Positions 1 through 6,394 of a DNA stretch of 64,000 bases are shown here, in pieces. The stretch's first letter is position 1. The number at the start of each line of letters is the position of its first letter. The stretch is taken from NCBI RefSeq assembly GCF_938039245.1, contig NZ_CALHVN010000040.1:79198-143197 (forward strand). Reading direction: 5' to 3'. A program made the translations under genes and the position numbers. Below the pieces are notes generated by a model. That model did no database searches. It had not been told where the DNA came from and was given only the letters and a program-made list of their open reading frames with translations. Source of the stretch: an uncultured Campylobacter sp. (GTDB lineage: Bacteria; Campylobacterota; Campylobacteria; Campylobacterales; Campylobacteraceae).

Positions 1-97
1 AGTATAATTTAAAAATTACGCAGTTGATTGGAAAATATCCAAAACCTGTTTCTGCCGTCGGTGAACTATCGCCTATACTGACTACGCTAGAACTCAT
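1..97 (-). CDS. Unknown protein, N-terminal part (runs off window)
   Basis: An open frame starts with ATG at 97 and stays open to the window edge (32 residues, starting MSSSVVSIGDSSPTAETGFG). An AGGA motif lies 6-7 bases before the ATG. The start overlaps the end of the small basic gene upstream by 11 bases, as in a compact phage or plasmid operon. No family is recognised. The AT-rich setting and position in the minus-strand block suggest it belongs to the putative integrated element. It could still be a chance ORF because most of it is outside the window. Confidence 0.4.
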   Translation of the reverse strand, partial: MSSSVVSIGDSSPTAETGFGYFPINCVIFKLY

Positions 98-191
98 ATC
101 TATTCCTTTTGCGTTTTAGACGTAATAGTTTATGGATTAGTCTTTTGATCCAAGACGGCCTCTTATTTGGTAAAAAGCAACGATTTACCAT
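87..191 (-). CDS. Small highly basic peptide (34 aa), unknown
   Basis: A short ORF starts with ATG at 191 behind a near-perfect ribosome binding site (AAGGAG, 4-5 bases before the ATG) and ends with TAG inside the next gene. The 34-residue product (MVNRCFLPNKRPSWIKRLIH and on) carries about 12 Lys/Arg residues in its C-terminal two thirds and one Cys near the start. It is too short for family assignment. The strong RBS and overlap with the following start favour real translation. It may be a nucleic-acid-binding or membrane-active peptide of the integrated element, which is inference only. Confidence 0.45.
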   Translation of the reverse strand: MVNRCFLPNKRPSWIKRLIHKLLRLKRKRNRYEF

Positions 192-277
192 ATTAGCTCC
201 TTGAAAAGTGAGGTAGCGATATATTTCTATATGCTTATATAAATAATATATAATTGAAATTTTTTCATTTTGATCCT

Positions 278-313
278 ATCTCCACCCATGGCAGATTAGC
301 CATAGGTGGAGAT
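278..313. repeat. Inverted repeat, 14-bp arms
   Basis: Arms at 278-291 and 300-313 (ATCTCCACCCATGG against CCATAGGTGGAGAT) pair with a single mismatch around an 8-base loop. Neither side is followed by a clear T run, so a classical intrinsic terminator is not obvious. It lies between the HTH gene and the small basic gene. It could be a processing or termination hairpin, an operator, or an origin hairpin of the element. Confidence 0.55.
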
Positions 314-397
314 CTTTGTGCCTTGTTGAAGTAGGGGAGGCGTTTTGTAAGTGCGTAAAATAAAAAGGGTGATATTGTTTAATTTGTAGCGGTTTTG

Positions 398-643
398 TTA
401 GTTTAGGGCGGGCAGAGTGTTGCTTTCTAAGAATAAAATCAAGACTTGCCTACTAATAAAATTCTTGATGCCGATCTTCACCACCTCTATTTCTCTATTG
501 TAAATCAACTTCTTTAGCATATCAGATTTTATCAAGTTCATCTCCTCTATATCCTTTATGCTAAACAGCAATCCTTTTGGAAGGAGCGAATCATAATTTG
601 CATAAATTTCCATTTTCAAAATCCTTGGGTTGTATTTTGTCAA
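398..643 (-). CDS. Excisionase-like helix-turn-helix DNA-binding protein
   Basis: The 81-residue product matches the winged-helix excisionase/MerR-like (HTH_17) pattern. A helix-turn-helix spans about residues 28-50 (SIKDIEEMNLIKSDMLKKLI), followed by the wing and the short helix ISRQVLILFLE that usually ends these domains. Such proteins act as recombination directionality factors or repressors of phages, satellites and integrative plasmids. It is AT-rich and lies in the minus-strand block next to tRNA-Leu. The 376-base upstream region holds ATAGAAAC repeats that could be its binding sites (inference). No integrase is visible in the window; it may lie to the left. Confidence 0.6.
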   Translation of the reverse strand: MTKYNPRILKMEIYANYDSLLPKGLLFSIKDIEEMNLIKSDMLKKLIYNREIEVVKIGIKNFISRQVLILFLESNTLPALN

Positions 644-1019
644 TGGATTGAGCTGCTGAAAAAAGAAAGTACTAAAAGCGCATACGAAATCTAAAATTTA
701 TGCAACTATTTTTTTAGATAGTATATATTTACTTTTATCATTGTATAATGTACAAATAGTTTCTATATAATTATATATGTATATAAGTAAAAAGTATTGT
801 ATTTTTAAAATATAATATTTTAATAGTATAGAAACAAAAGTGCTATAAAATACGCTTTTTTAGGTATTTTATAAGTATTTCTATATTATATTTTTAATGT
901 TTCTAACTTTAGAATAGAAACATTAAATTTGTTTTTATCTATATCTAGAAATATAATAGAAACACTAAAAGAAACATAATATTAATTAAGTATAATATTA
1001 ATACTTTAAAAATATTTAT
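644..1019. repeat. Iteron-like ATAGAAAC repeats in a very AT-rich gene-free stretch
   Basis: This gene-free stretch carries the octamer ATAGAAAC, or its complement GTTTCTAT or a one-base variant, at 759-766, 828-835, 899-906 (variant), 914-921 and 956-963, plus a relaxed copy near 875-883. The copies at 899 and 914 form a perfect inverted repeat (AATGTTTCTA at 896-905, TAGAAACATT at 915-924). Repeated short sites next to a replication-type gene and an HTH gene are typical of a plasmid or satellite origin, or of an operator array. That function is inferred. Confidence 0.5.
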
Positions 1020-1994
1020 CTAATTTTTGTCTGGGAAATAGAAGCATTTTGCTCCGCCTGAAGCTAGCACTGTTTTGAATAAATTTCCATCAATCTCTTT
1101 TAGTTTTTTATATAAAATAGTAGCGCTAATATCATAGTCGTATTTTTGTTTAAAGACTTCGTATATGTATTTTCGTTCTACTTTTTTATGTTTATCATAT
1201 AGTTTTTCTATGTCCTTAAAAATTTTATCGACATATAATTCTTGTAGTTTAGTCAATAAATTATTGTCATTCTTAAGACCATCTGCAAATTTTGCAACGC
1301 AATATTCTAGTGCTGGCCTTATTGTTACATCAACATCTTTTGGTATAGTTAATGCATTTTTGTTTTTTAATACATAGGCTCGCAGTATATTGGCAAAATT
1401 TTCTAAATCTAATAAAATTTTATTTTTTAATTCATCAATTGTGTTTATATTATTTTCTTTTATAGATTGTAAGAAATTTTCTAAACTTCCTGATACCATA
1501 AAAACACTATACTCAAATTTAATATTAAAAGGCAAATAGCTTTTTTCTGCTGTAATAATTTTTATATCAATAGAAGAATACAAATAATCAGTAGGGCAAA
1601 AAAAGTTCTCTAGAGCTTCTTTTTTGGTTTTATTTGTTGTTATTTTGGCGGTTATATTATTAAAAATATATAAAATTTTATTTTTTGCTTGATTTTTTAT
1701 ATCATGATTTTGCATTGTATCGTCGTTTATTTCTATGCAATTTAAAGATCCGCATAATGGAATTAAAATTTCATTTATTAATATATCTATTCCGCTATCT
1801 TTATTTGCTACAAAAACCAATATGTTACTTGTGGGGGATGGAGTGAATAAGTCTGTTACCATACTTATATGTTTAACAAACTTGGATAGCAAGCTCATGA
1901 TGTAATTGAATTTATCTATATTGTAGTTCGAAATATAGTTTATATACTCGATAATAATGGAAAATTTAATATCGTTCCTTTTATTTGTTTCCAA
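1020..1994 (-). CDS. Putative phage/plasmid replication helicase-like protein, degenerate P-loop
   Basis: This 324-residue AT-rich ORF does not match a clear family by eye. Residues about 59-88 (NILVFVANKDSGIDILINEI) read like the beta1-P-loop-helix of SF3/D5-type phage helicases, which normally have GxxGxGK[ST]. Here the Lys-Ser/Thr pair is replaced by Ile-Asp. A hydrophobic strand with Walker-B-like position (NKILYIFNN) follows about 55 residues later. The C-terminus (about 255-324) resembles a winged-helix module common in these proteins. It could be an inactivated replication protein or a non-ATPase relative. The gene sits 56 bases downstream of an unknown gene and upstream of the iteron-like region. 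Confidence 0.4.
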   Translation of the reverse strand: METNKRNDIKFSIIIEYINYISNYNIDKFNYIMSLLSKFVKHISMVTDLFTPSPTSNILVFVANKDSGIDILINEILIPLCGSLNCIEINDDTMQNHDIKNQAKNKILYIFNNITAKITTNKTKKEALENFFCPTDYLYSSIDIKIITAEKSYLPFNIKFEYSVFMVSGSLENFLQSIKENNINTIDELKNKILLDLENFANILRAYVLKNKNALTIPKDVDVTIRPALEYCVAKFADGLKNDNNLLTKLQELYVDKIFKDIEKLYDKHKKVERKYIYEVFKQKYDYDISATILYKKLKEIDGNLFKTVLASGGAKCFYFPDKN

Positions 1995-2050
1995 ATAAAA
2001 GGAACGATGAAAAGTATTTCTGTAAAAAACATTAATGGAGTAAGATTGAT

Positions 2051-2479
2051 TTATAAAACCTCTGAATTGGCGTAAGTTGCAAACACTTCCCCGTTTACTA
2101 TGCGAAGTGTGCTTAAAAGCAATATGCTATTTCTAGGTAATAGGGTTTTTTTAGTTTTATTGTTGAATTCCAAAGTATTTCTAAAAATATATATCTGGCG
2201 ACCAAGCAGAGACGACAAGAGTTGAGACAAGTTGCTCCTGTTGACATTTCTAACTATATTATTACTATAATGGCATATTTTTCCTGTATTATCCAGCCAA
2301 AATACACTGCCAATATTCTCTAGTTCTATTAAAATATTATAGCTAGACTGAAAAACATCCGTTGGATTATAACTATAGTTGAAATTATAAAGTCGCATAG
2401 TATTTAATTTTATTGGTTCACTACTTGTGACCAAATCATAGCTGCCGAAATTTATTTCATTGTTTGTATGTGGATACAT
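2051..2479 (-). CDS. Hypothetical protein of the tRNA-Leu-linked island
   Basis: The 142-residue product is not recognised. It is rich in Asn, Ser, Tyr and Leu, lacks a signal peptide or membrane segment, and is as AT-rich as its neighbours. It is the first gene of the minus-strand block. A TATAAT element lies about 30 bases upstream of its ATG, on the complement of 2506-2514, so the block may be transcribed from here. It likely belongs to the same mobile element as the HTH and helicase-like genes. Confidence 0.5.
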   Translation of the reverse strand: MYPHTNNEINFGSYDLVTSSEPIKLNTMRLYNFNYSYNPTDVFQSSYNILIELENIGSVFWLDNTGKICHYSNNIVRNVNRSNLSQLLSSLLGRQIYIFRNTLEFNNKTKKTLLPRNSILLLSTLRIVNGEVFATYANSEVL

Positions 2480-2630
2480 ATATTTCCCCTAAGCATAAAA
2501 AGAATATTATACGGTTTTTTAAAAATCTTTATGTGCTAAGTATATAAAATTATAAAAAAATGTGCACCCTAGGATATAATTATAGATTTTCCAATTTTGA
2601 GAAAAAGTGCTCAAACATACATAAAATCGA

Positions 2631-2717
2631 TGGTGCCCGAGGTCGGACTCGAACCGACACAAGGTTGCCCTTACCAGATTTTGAGTCTGGCGCGTCTACC
2701 AGTTTCACCACTCGGGC
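2631..2717 (-). tRNA. tRNA-Leu (anticodon CAA)
   Basis: The minus strand folds as an 87-base class II tRNA. The acceptor stem GCCCGAG pairs with CTCGGGC, and the anticodon stem CCAGA/TCTGG encloses the loop CTCAAAA, giving anticodon CAA. There is a long variable arm, the T-loop GGTTCGAGTCC, and an encoded 3' CCA at 2633-2631. Its 3' end faces the AT-rich block at 1-2480, the orientation expected when a tRNA 3' end serves as an attachment site. No second copy of the tRNA end was found to the left, so the outer junction is probably outside the window. Confidence 0.97.
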
Positions 2718-2761
2718 TAAGAAAGTTGAGATTTTACCTTGAAAGATATAAAAAAGAGATT

Positions 2762-2800
2762 AAAAAATATGGAAGCTCAAATTTAAGCTTCCATAAAAAA
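2762..2800 (-). terminator. Intrinsic terminator of hup
   Basis: A perfect 10-bp stem (2768-2777 with 2786-2795) is followed on the minus strand by six T residues at 2767-2762. It lies directly downstream of the hup stop codon. A T/A run on the other side would also allow function in the opposite direction. Confidence 0.85.
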
Positions 2801-2804
2801 GAAA

Positions 2805-3107
2805 TTATTTCTTTTTAGTTTTTTTGCCTGCGCCTGCTACGACGGCTTCTTTTAGTTTTTTGCCGACTTTAAATTTAACCGCTTTGCTAGCAGGAACATC
2901 GATGGTTCTGTCCGTTCCAGGAACTCTAGCTTTTCTAGCGGCTCTTTCTGCAGTACCGAACGTACCAAAGCCTATAAAGCTAATGCTATCGCCGTTTTTA
3001 AGAACCTCTTCAATGGTTTCTAGCGCAGCATCAACCGCCTTTAGAGAATCTTTTTTAGAAAGACCGGCCTTATCGGCGACAGCTTGAATGAAATCAGCTT
3101 TTTTCAT
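2805..3107 (-). CDS. hup: DNA-binding protein HU
   Basis: The 100-residue protein is a HU/IHF family nucleoid protein. It begins MKKADFIQAVADKAGLSKKD, carries the core IGFGTFGTAERAAR (DNA-contacting arm start) and PGTDRTIDVPAS, and ends in a Lys-rich tail (KKTKKK). HU binds DNA as a dimer, bends it and compacts the nucleoid. The start at 3107 is preferred because it has an AAGGA RBS and gives the usual length; an upstream in-frame ATG at 3170 lies inside the promoter. The gene is monocistronic, with its own promoter and terminator. Confidence 0.96.
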   Translation of the reverse strand: MKKADFIQAVADKAGLSKKDSLKAVDAALETIEEVLKNGDSISFIGFGTFGTAERAARKARVPGTDRTIDVPASKAVKFKVGKKLKEAVVAGAGKKTKKK

Positions 3108-3141
3108 GGAATAATCCTTAATAATGAAGTGGTATGCGCGC

Positions 3142-3170
3142 ATTTTACAACGTTTTTCTAAAAAATACAA
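3142..3170 (-). promoter_or_regulatory. Sigma70-type promoter of hup
   Basis: On the minus strand a -35 TTGTAT (3170-3165) and a -10 TAAAAT (3147-3142) preceded by TG are separated by 17 bases. The -10 lies about 35 bases upstream of the hup ATG. Confidence 0.7.
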
Positions 3171-3228
3171 TAGTTTTTAGCCGAAAATTTAACGATTTTT
3201 ACGTAAATTCGGCAAAAACCGACGAATT

Positions 3229-3966
3229 TTAGACGATTTGCACCAAAAATTCGCTTTTTAGCCCCGTTTTTTTGATGTCTATGAGGCGTAAATTTTCTAT
3301 GTCCATTTTACAAAGCTCGTCAAAATTTTTTATTCCGTTTTTCGCTGCTTGCCTCAAGACTATCCCGCGGTAAGCTTTGGCGTAGTGGCTGACGACTTTA
3401 CCGTTTTTTAAAAATTTAAAGGTCGCAAACGGCTTTTGTATGCGGTAAAATTTCTCGTAAAATTCGGCTCTAAGGTCTAAAATATCGTCATTTCCCAGCC
3501 ACTCATCTATCTCGCCGCTAAAATTTTGCCTATAAAATTCTTCCAAATTTAGTCCTTCTATGCGCTCGCCTTGCTTTAGTTTGTATTCTGGCAGGGCGTC
3601 TGCGGCAAGTACCGGACCGAATAAATTTGAAAAAATCAGCGTATTTTTATCTATAAACTCCTGTGCAGCGCTATCAAGACTGCGGTAGTCAAGGTGCTTG
3701 TAGGCTACTCCGTCGTAGCGAAGGACGGCTTTTATTGCACCTTTTTTAAAGAGGCTTTCGCGCAAGCTCGGCTCATCGGTCAAATTTTTCACGCCAAAAA
3801 GTTTTGAGATTTTTTTAGCGGTAGCCTTTTGTAAAAAATCATCGTAAATTTTTAAAATTTCGCACCGTTTCTCATATAAATTTGGAAAAATAAAGTCGCC
3901 CCTATCTATAAATTTATTTGGACTTACGGCGGTTTTGGCTTCGCTCGGCGAAAAGAGTATTTTCAT
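3229..3966 (-). CDS. yaaA: YaaA family protein (peroxide stress, DUF328)
   Basis: The 245-residue cytoplasmic protein matches the YaaA/DUF328 family in length and pattern. The N-terminus MKILFSPSEAKT is the family signature, followed by LRYDGVAYKHLDY and a C-terminal half with KNGKVVSHYAKAYRG. In E. coli YaaA limits free iron and DNA damage during peroxide stress; the biochemical role is DNA-binding and not fully defined. A good RBS (AAGGAG) precedes ATG at 3966. It is divergent from flgL and has no obvious operon partner. Confidence 0.85.
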   Translation of the reverse strand: MKILFSPSEAKTAVSPNKFIDRGDFIFPNLYEKRCEILKIYDDFLQKATAKKISKLFGVKNLTDEPSLRESLFKKGAIKAVLRYDGVAYKHLDYRSLDSAAQEFIDKNTLIFSNLFGPVLAADALPEYKLKQGERIEGLNLEEFYRQNFSGEIDEWLGNDDILDLRAEFYEKFYRIQKPFATFKFLKNGKVVSHYAKAYRGIVLRQAAKNGIKNFDELCKMDIENLRLIDIKKTGLKSEFLVQIV

Positions 3967-4035
3967 TTATGCTCCTTAAATTTGGCAAAATCATATCTAA
4001 AACTAAATAAATTTCGAAATTTGACGATATAGCGA

Positions 4036-4053
4036 GTGGAACTTTATTTGCTT
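4036..4053 (+). promoter_or_regulatory. Sigma54 promoter of flgL
   Basis: The sequence GTGGAAC-tttat-TTGCTT has GG at 4038-4039 and GC at 4050-4051 with exactly ten bases between them, the -24/-12 arrangement of sigma54 (RpoN). It lies about 33 bases upstream of the flgL start. Hook-associated and rod/hook genes of Campylobacter are known RpoN-dependent class II genes, so this fits. Confidence 0.85.
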
Positions 4054-4085
4054 GCAAGAGTTTGATTAAATTTAAGGAAAATGCG

Positions 4086-6335
4086 ATGAGAATGACGAAT
4101 CAGTTGATGAAATTTACAAACAACTACGACTATCAGACAAATATGAAAGCGCTACACAAGCTAAACACGCAAATTTCAAGCGGTCTAAAAATCCAAAATT
4201 CTTTCGAGGATAGCAGCGTCTATAACGACGGTATGAGGCTTGATTACGAGGTTGCGACGCTTGAGCAGGTGCAAACGGCGACTTCAAAGGCGCAGCACTT
4301 TTCAAAAAACACCGACAAGGCTTTGGGTGAATTTAAGCAGCAACTTGAAAATTTTAAAACAAAGCTGGTTCAAGGCGCCAATGAAATCCACTCGCAAACT
4401 TCGCGAGAAGCCATTGCAAACGACCTTCAAGGTATCAAAAATCATCTGGTAAATATCGCCAACACCTCGATAAACGGGCAGTTTTTGTTTGCTGGAAGCG
4501 CGATAAACACAAAACCTATAAACGGCGATACGAACGAGTATTTCGGCAATGCGCAAGCGATGAAAGCCGTAGGCGGAGCTCAGGTAAATTTGACCTACAA
4601 CCAAAATGGGCAGGAGCTGTTTCTGGGCAAAGACGGCGATTATAATAAAAAAATCACCTCCAACACGATGCTAAAAGCGCAAAATTTAGACGACAGAAAC
4701 AAGACCGTTTATATTGGTAGCGAGCATAAAATGCGCGATCTAATCGGCTTTAAATACGTAAAAGATGAAAAAACTCTAACTAATCAAGATTTCACGGGCA
4801 CCGGCGCGCGAGAGTTTCAAAAGACTACGTTTTTCTTGCAGGGCAAAAAGCCAAACGGTACGAGCTTTACGAGTAAATTTAAGATGACTTCGGATGCTTC
4901 GATAAACGATCTGCTAGAAAAAATCGGCACCGAATACGGCAATACGCCGACTAATAAAGTCGTCGAAGTAACGATAAACAACCAAGGCCAAATCAACGTA
5001 AAAGACCTAAGCAAAGGCAATCAGGTTATCGATTTTCACATGATAGCGGCGACGAAAAAACTAAATAAGGCAGAGGATCTAACGGCTGCTAACATTAGCG
5101 CCGCCTCAGGTGAGTTTGACTCGGTCGATAGCCTAACTAGCGGCGCAAACTCGCTTGAGGCTAAGGTACGCGCAAACCCTAACGACTATGAAATCACGGA
5201 ATTTGTAAAAAGCAAATACGAAGACCTAGGCAGCGCCGTCACGAACGCCTACGACTACGACAAGATAAATTTAAAGCAAGAAGGCAGAAATCTAGTAGGC
5301 ACCGTATCGCAAGTAGAGCGCGGCAGCGGTAAATTCGCCGACGATAACACGACTCTAAGCCAAGTCGTCGGAGCTAAAAATTTATACGACGGCGAGCGAG
5401 ATAAATACAACATAAACGACCAAACTCTAAAAATGCAGATAAAATCCAGAAGCGGCGGAAACTATAAAGTAGACGTAAAATTCGGCGCAGGCTCTCCTCC
5501 GACGGCTTCAGGTAATGCTACGGTGAAAATTACCAGGCCGGACGGAACTACGTATGCGACGAAGGTTTGGGATAGTTTTTATAACGACACGACCAATCCT
5601 CCGACTACCGAGGGTAGAGATACGCAGTCAAAAAATATGACTTTTAGGCAGCTAAACGACATCATCGGTATGGTCGCTAGCGATAGCGTCCCTGCAGGAG
5701 CCGGCGGTAGCGCTCCGGCCGATTATGTCGCCTACAAACAAGCCATCGCAAATTCGCAAGGTAGCGTCGAAGCAAATATGGATCATAGAGGCCGCATAAA
5801 AGTAACCGATAAGCAAAACGCCGTCACGCCGATAAAAGTAGGTATATACGATGAGGTAAATGCCGATAAATTTGCCGGAGACAGCACCGGAGCTACGCCG
5901 GCTACATCCCAGGGCAAGGGTTCGCTGTGGAGCTTTTCAGCCAACAACGGCGTTGAGATAGACAGCCCGAGCGTGGATATTTTTGCGGATTTAGATAGGA
6001 TGATAGAGGCCGTTAGGAGCGGTCAGTACCGCGCCGATAGCCAGGGCGAGCATCCGCGTAACTCCGGTATCCAAGGCGCGATCGAGAGACTAGATCATAT
6101 CGCCGATCACGTAAATAAAATCCATACCAAAGTAGGCAATCAAACAAACACGCTAACGCAAACGAACACGCACGCTAGCGTCATGGAAGTAAACGTAAAA
6201 ACCGTCAAAGCCGATATCACGAATGCCGACTATGGCGAGACCTATATGAATCTAATGCAAAAAATGATGTCGTATCAGGCGATGCTACAGTCCGTGGCTA
6301 AGATAAACCAGCTTTCGTTATTAAACTATATGTAA
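4086..6335 (+). CDS. flgL: Flagellar hook-associated protein 3 (FlgL)
   Basis: The 749-residue protein begins MRMTNQLMKFTNNYDYQTNM with the flagellin-like N-terminal coiled D0/D1 region (about 1-140, LNTQISSGLKIQNSFEDSS). It ends with the matching C-terminal helix (about 680-749, ITNADYGETYMNLMQKMMSYQAML). FlgL joins the hook to the filament. It is much longer than the enteric protein (about 317 residues) because of a large central variable domain, as is usual in Campylobacter. ATG at 4086 is chosen for its AAGGAA RBS; an earlier in-frame start at 4062 overlaps the sigma54 promoter region. Transcription is likely RpoN-dependent. Confidence 0.93.
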   Translation: MRMTNQLMKFTNNYDYQTNMKALHKLNTQISSGLKIQNSFEDSSVYNDGMRLDYEVATLEQVQTATSKAQHFSKNTDKALGEFKQQLENFKTKLVQGANEIHSQTSREAIANDLQGIKNHLVNIANTSINGQFLFAGSAINTKPINGDTNEYFGNAQAMKAVGGAQVNLTYNQNGQELFLGKDGDYNKKITSNTMLKAQNLDDRNKTVYIGSEHKMRDLIGFKYVKDEKTLTNQDFTGTGAREFQKTTFFLQGKKPNGTSFTSKFKMTSDASINDLLEKIGTEYGNTPTNKVVEVTINNQGQINVKDLSKGNQVIDFHMIAATKKLNKAEDLTAANISAASGEFDSVDSLTSGANSLEAKVRANPNDYEITEFVKSKYEDLGSAVTNAYDYDKINLKQEGRNLVGTVSQVERGSGKFADDNTTLSQVVGAKNLYDGERDKYNINDQTLKMQIKSRSGGNYKVDVKFGAGSPPTASGNATVKITRPDGTTYATKVWDSFYNDTTNPPTTEGRDTQSKNMTFRQLNDIIGMVASDSVPAGAGGSAPADYVAYKQAIANSQGSVEANMDHRGRIKVTDKQNAVTPIKVGIYDEVNADKFAGDSTGATPATSQGKGSLWSFSANNGVEIDSPSVDIFADLDRMIEAVRSGQYRADSQGEHPRNSGIQGAIERLDHIADHVNKIHTKVGNQTNTLTQTNTHASVMEVNVKTVKADITNADYGETYMNLMQKMMSYQAMLQSVAKINQLSLLNYM

Positions 6336-6394
6336 AAACTCGCTATAATCTACCGTTTTATTAAAGTTTCGTTATCAAAGCGGGCGGAGCGAAA

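Noticed and set aside
192..397. Two tiny minus-strand ORFs (12 and 13 codons, stop/start overlap) around the inverted repeat
   Set aside because: Too short, and their sequence is dictated by the hairpin; only the 34-residue ORF downstream has a convincing RBS.
2560..2818. Open frames across the tRNA-Leu region
   Set aside because: They are antisense readings of the tRNA gene and the hup terminator.
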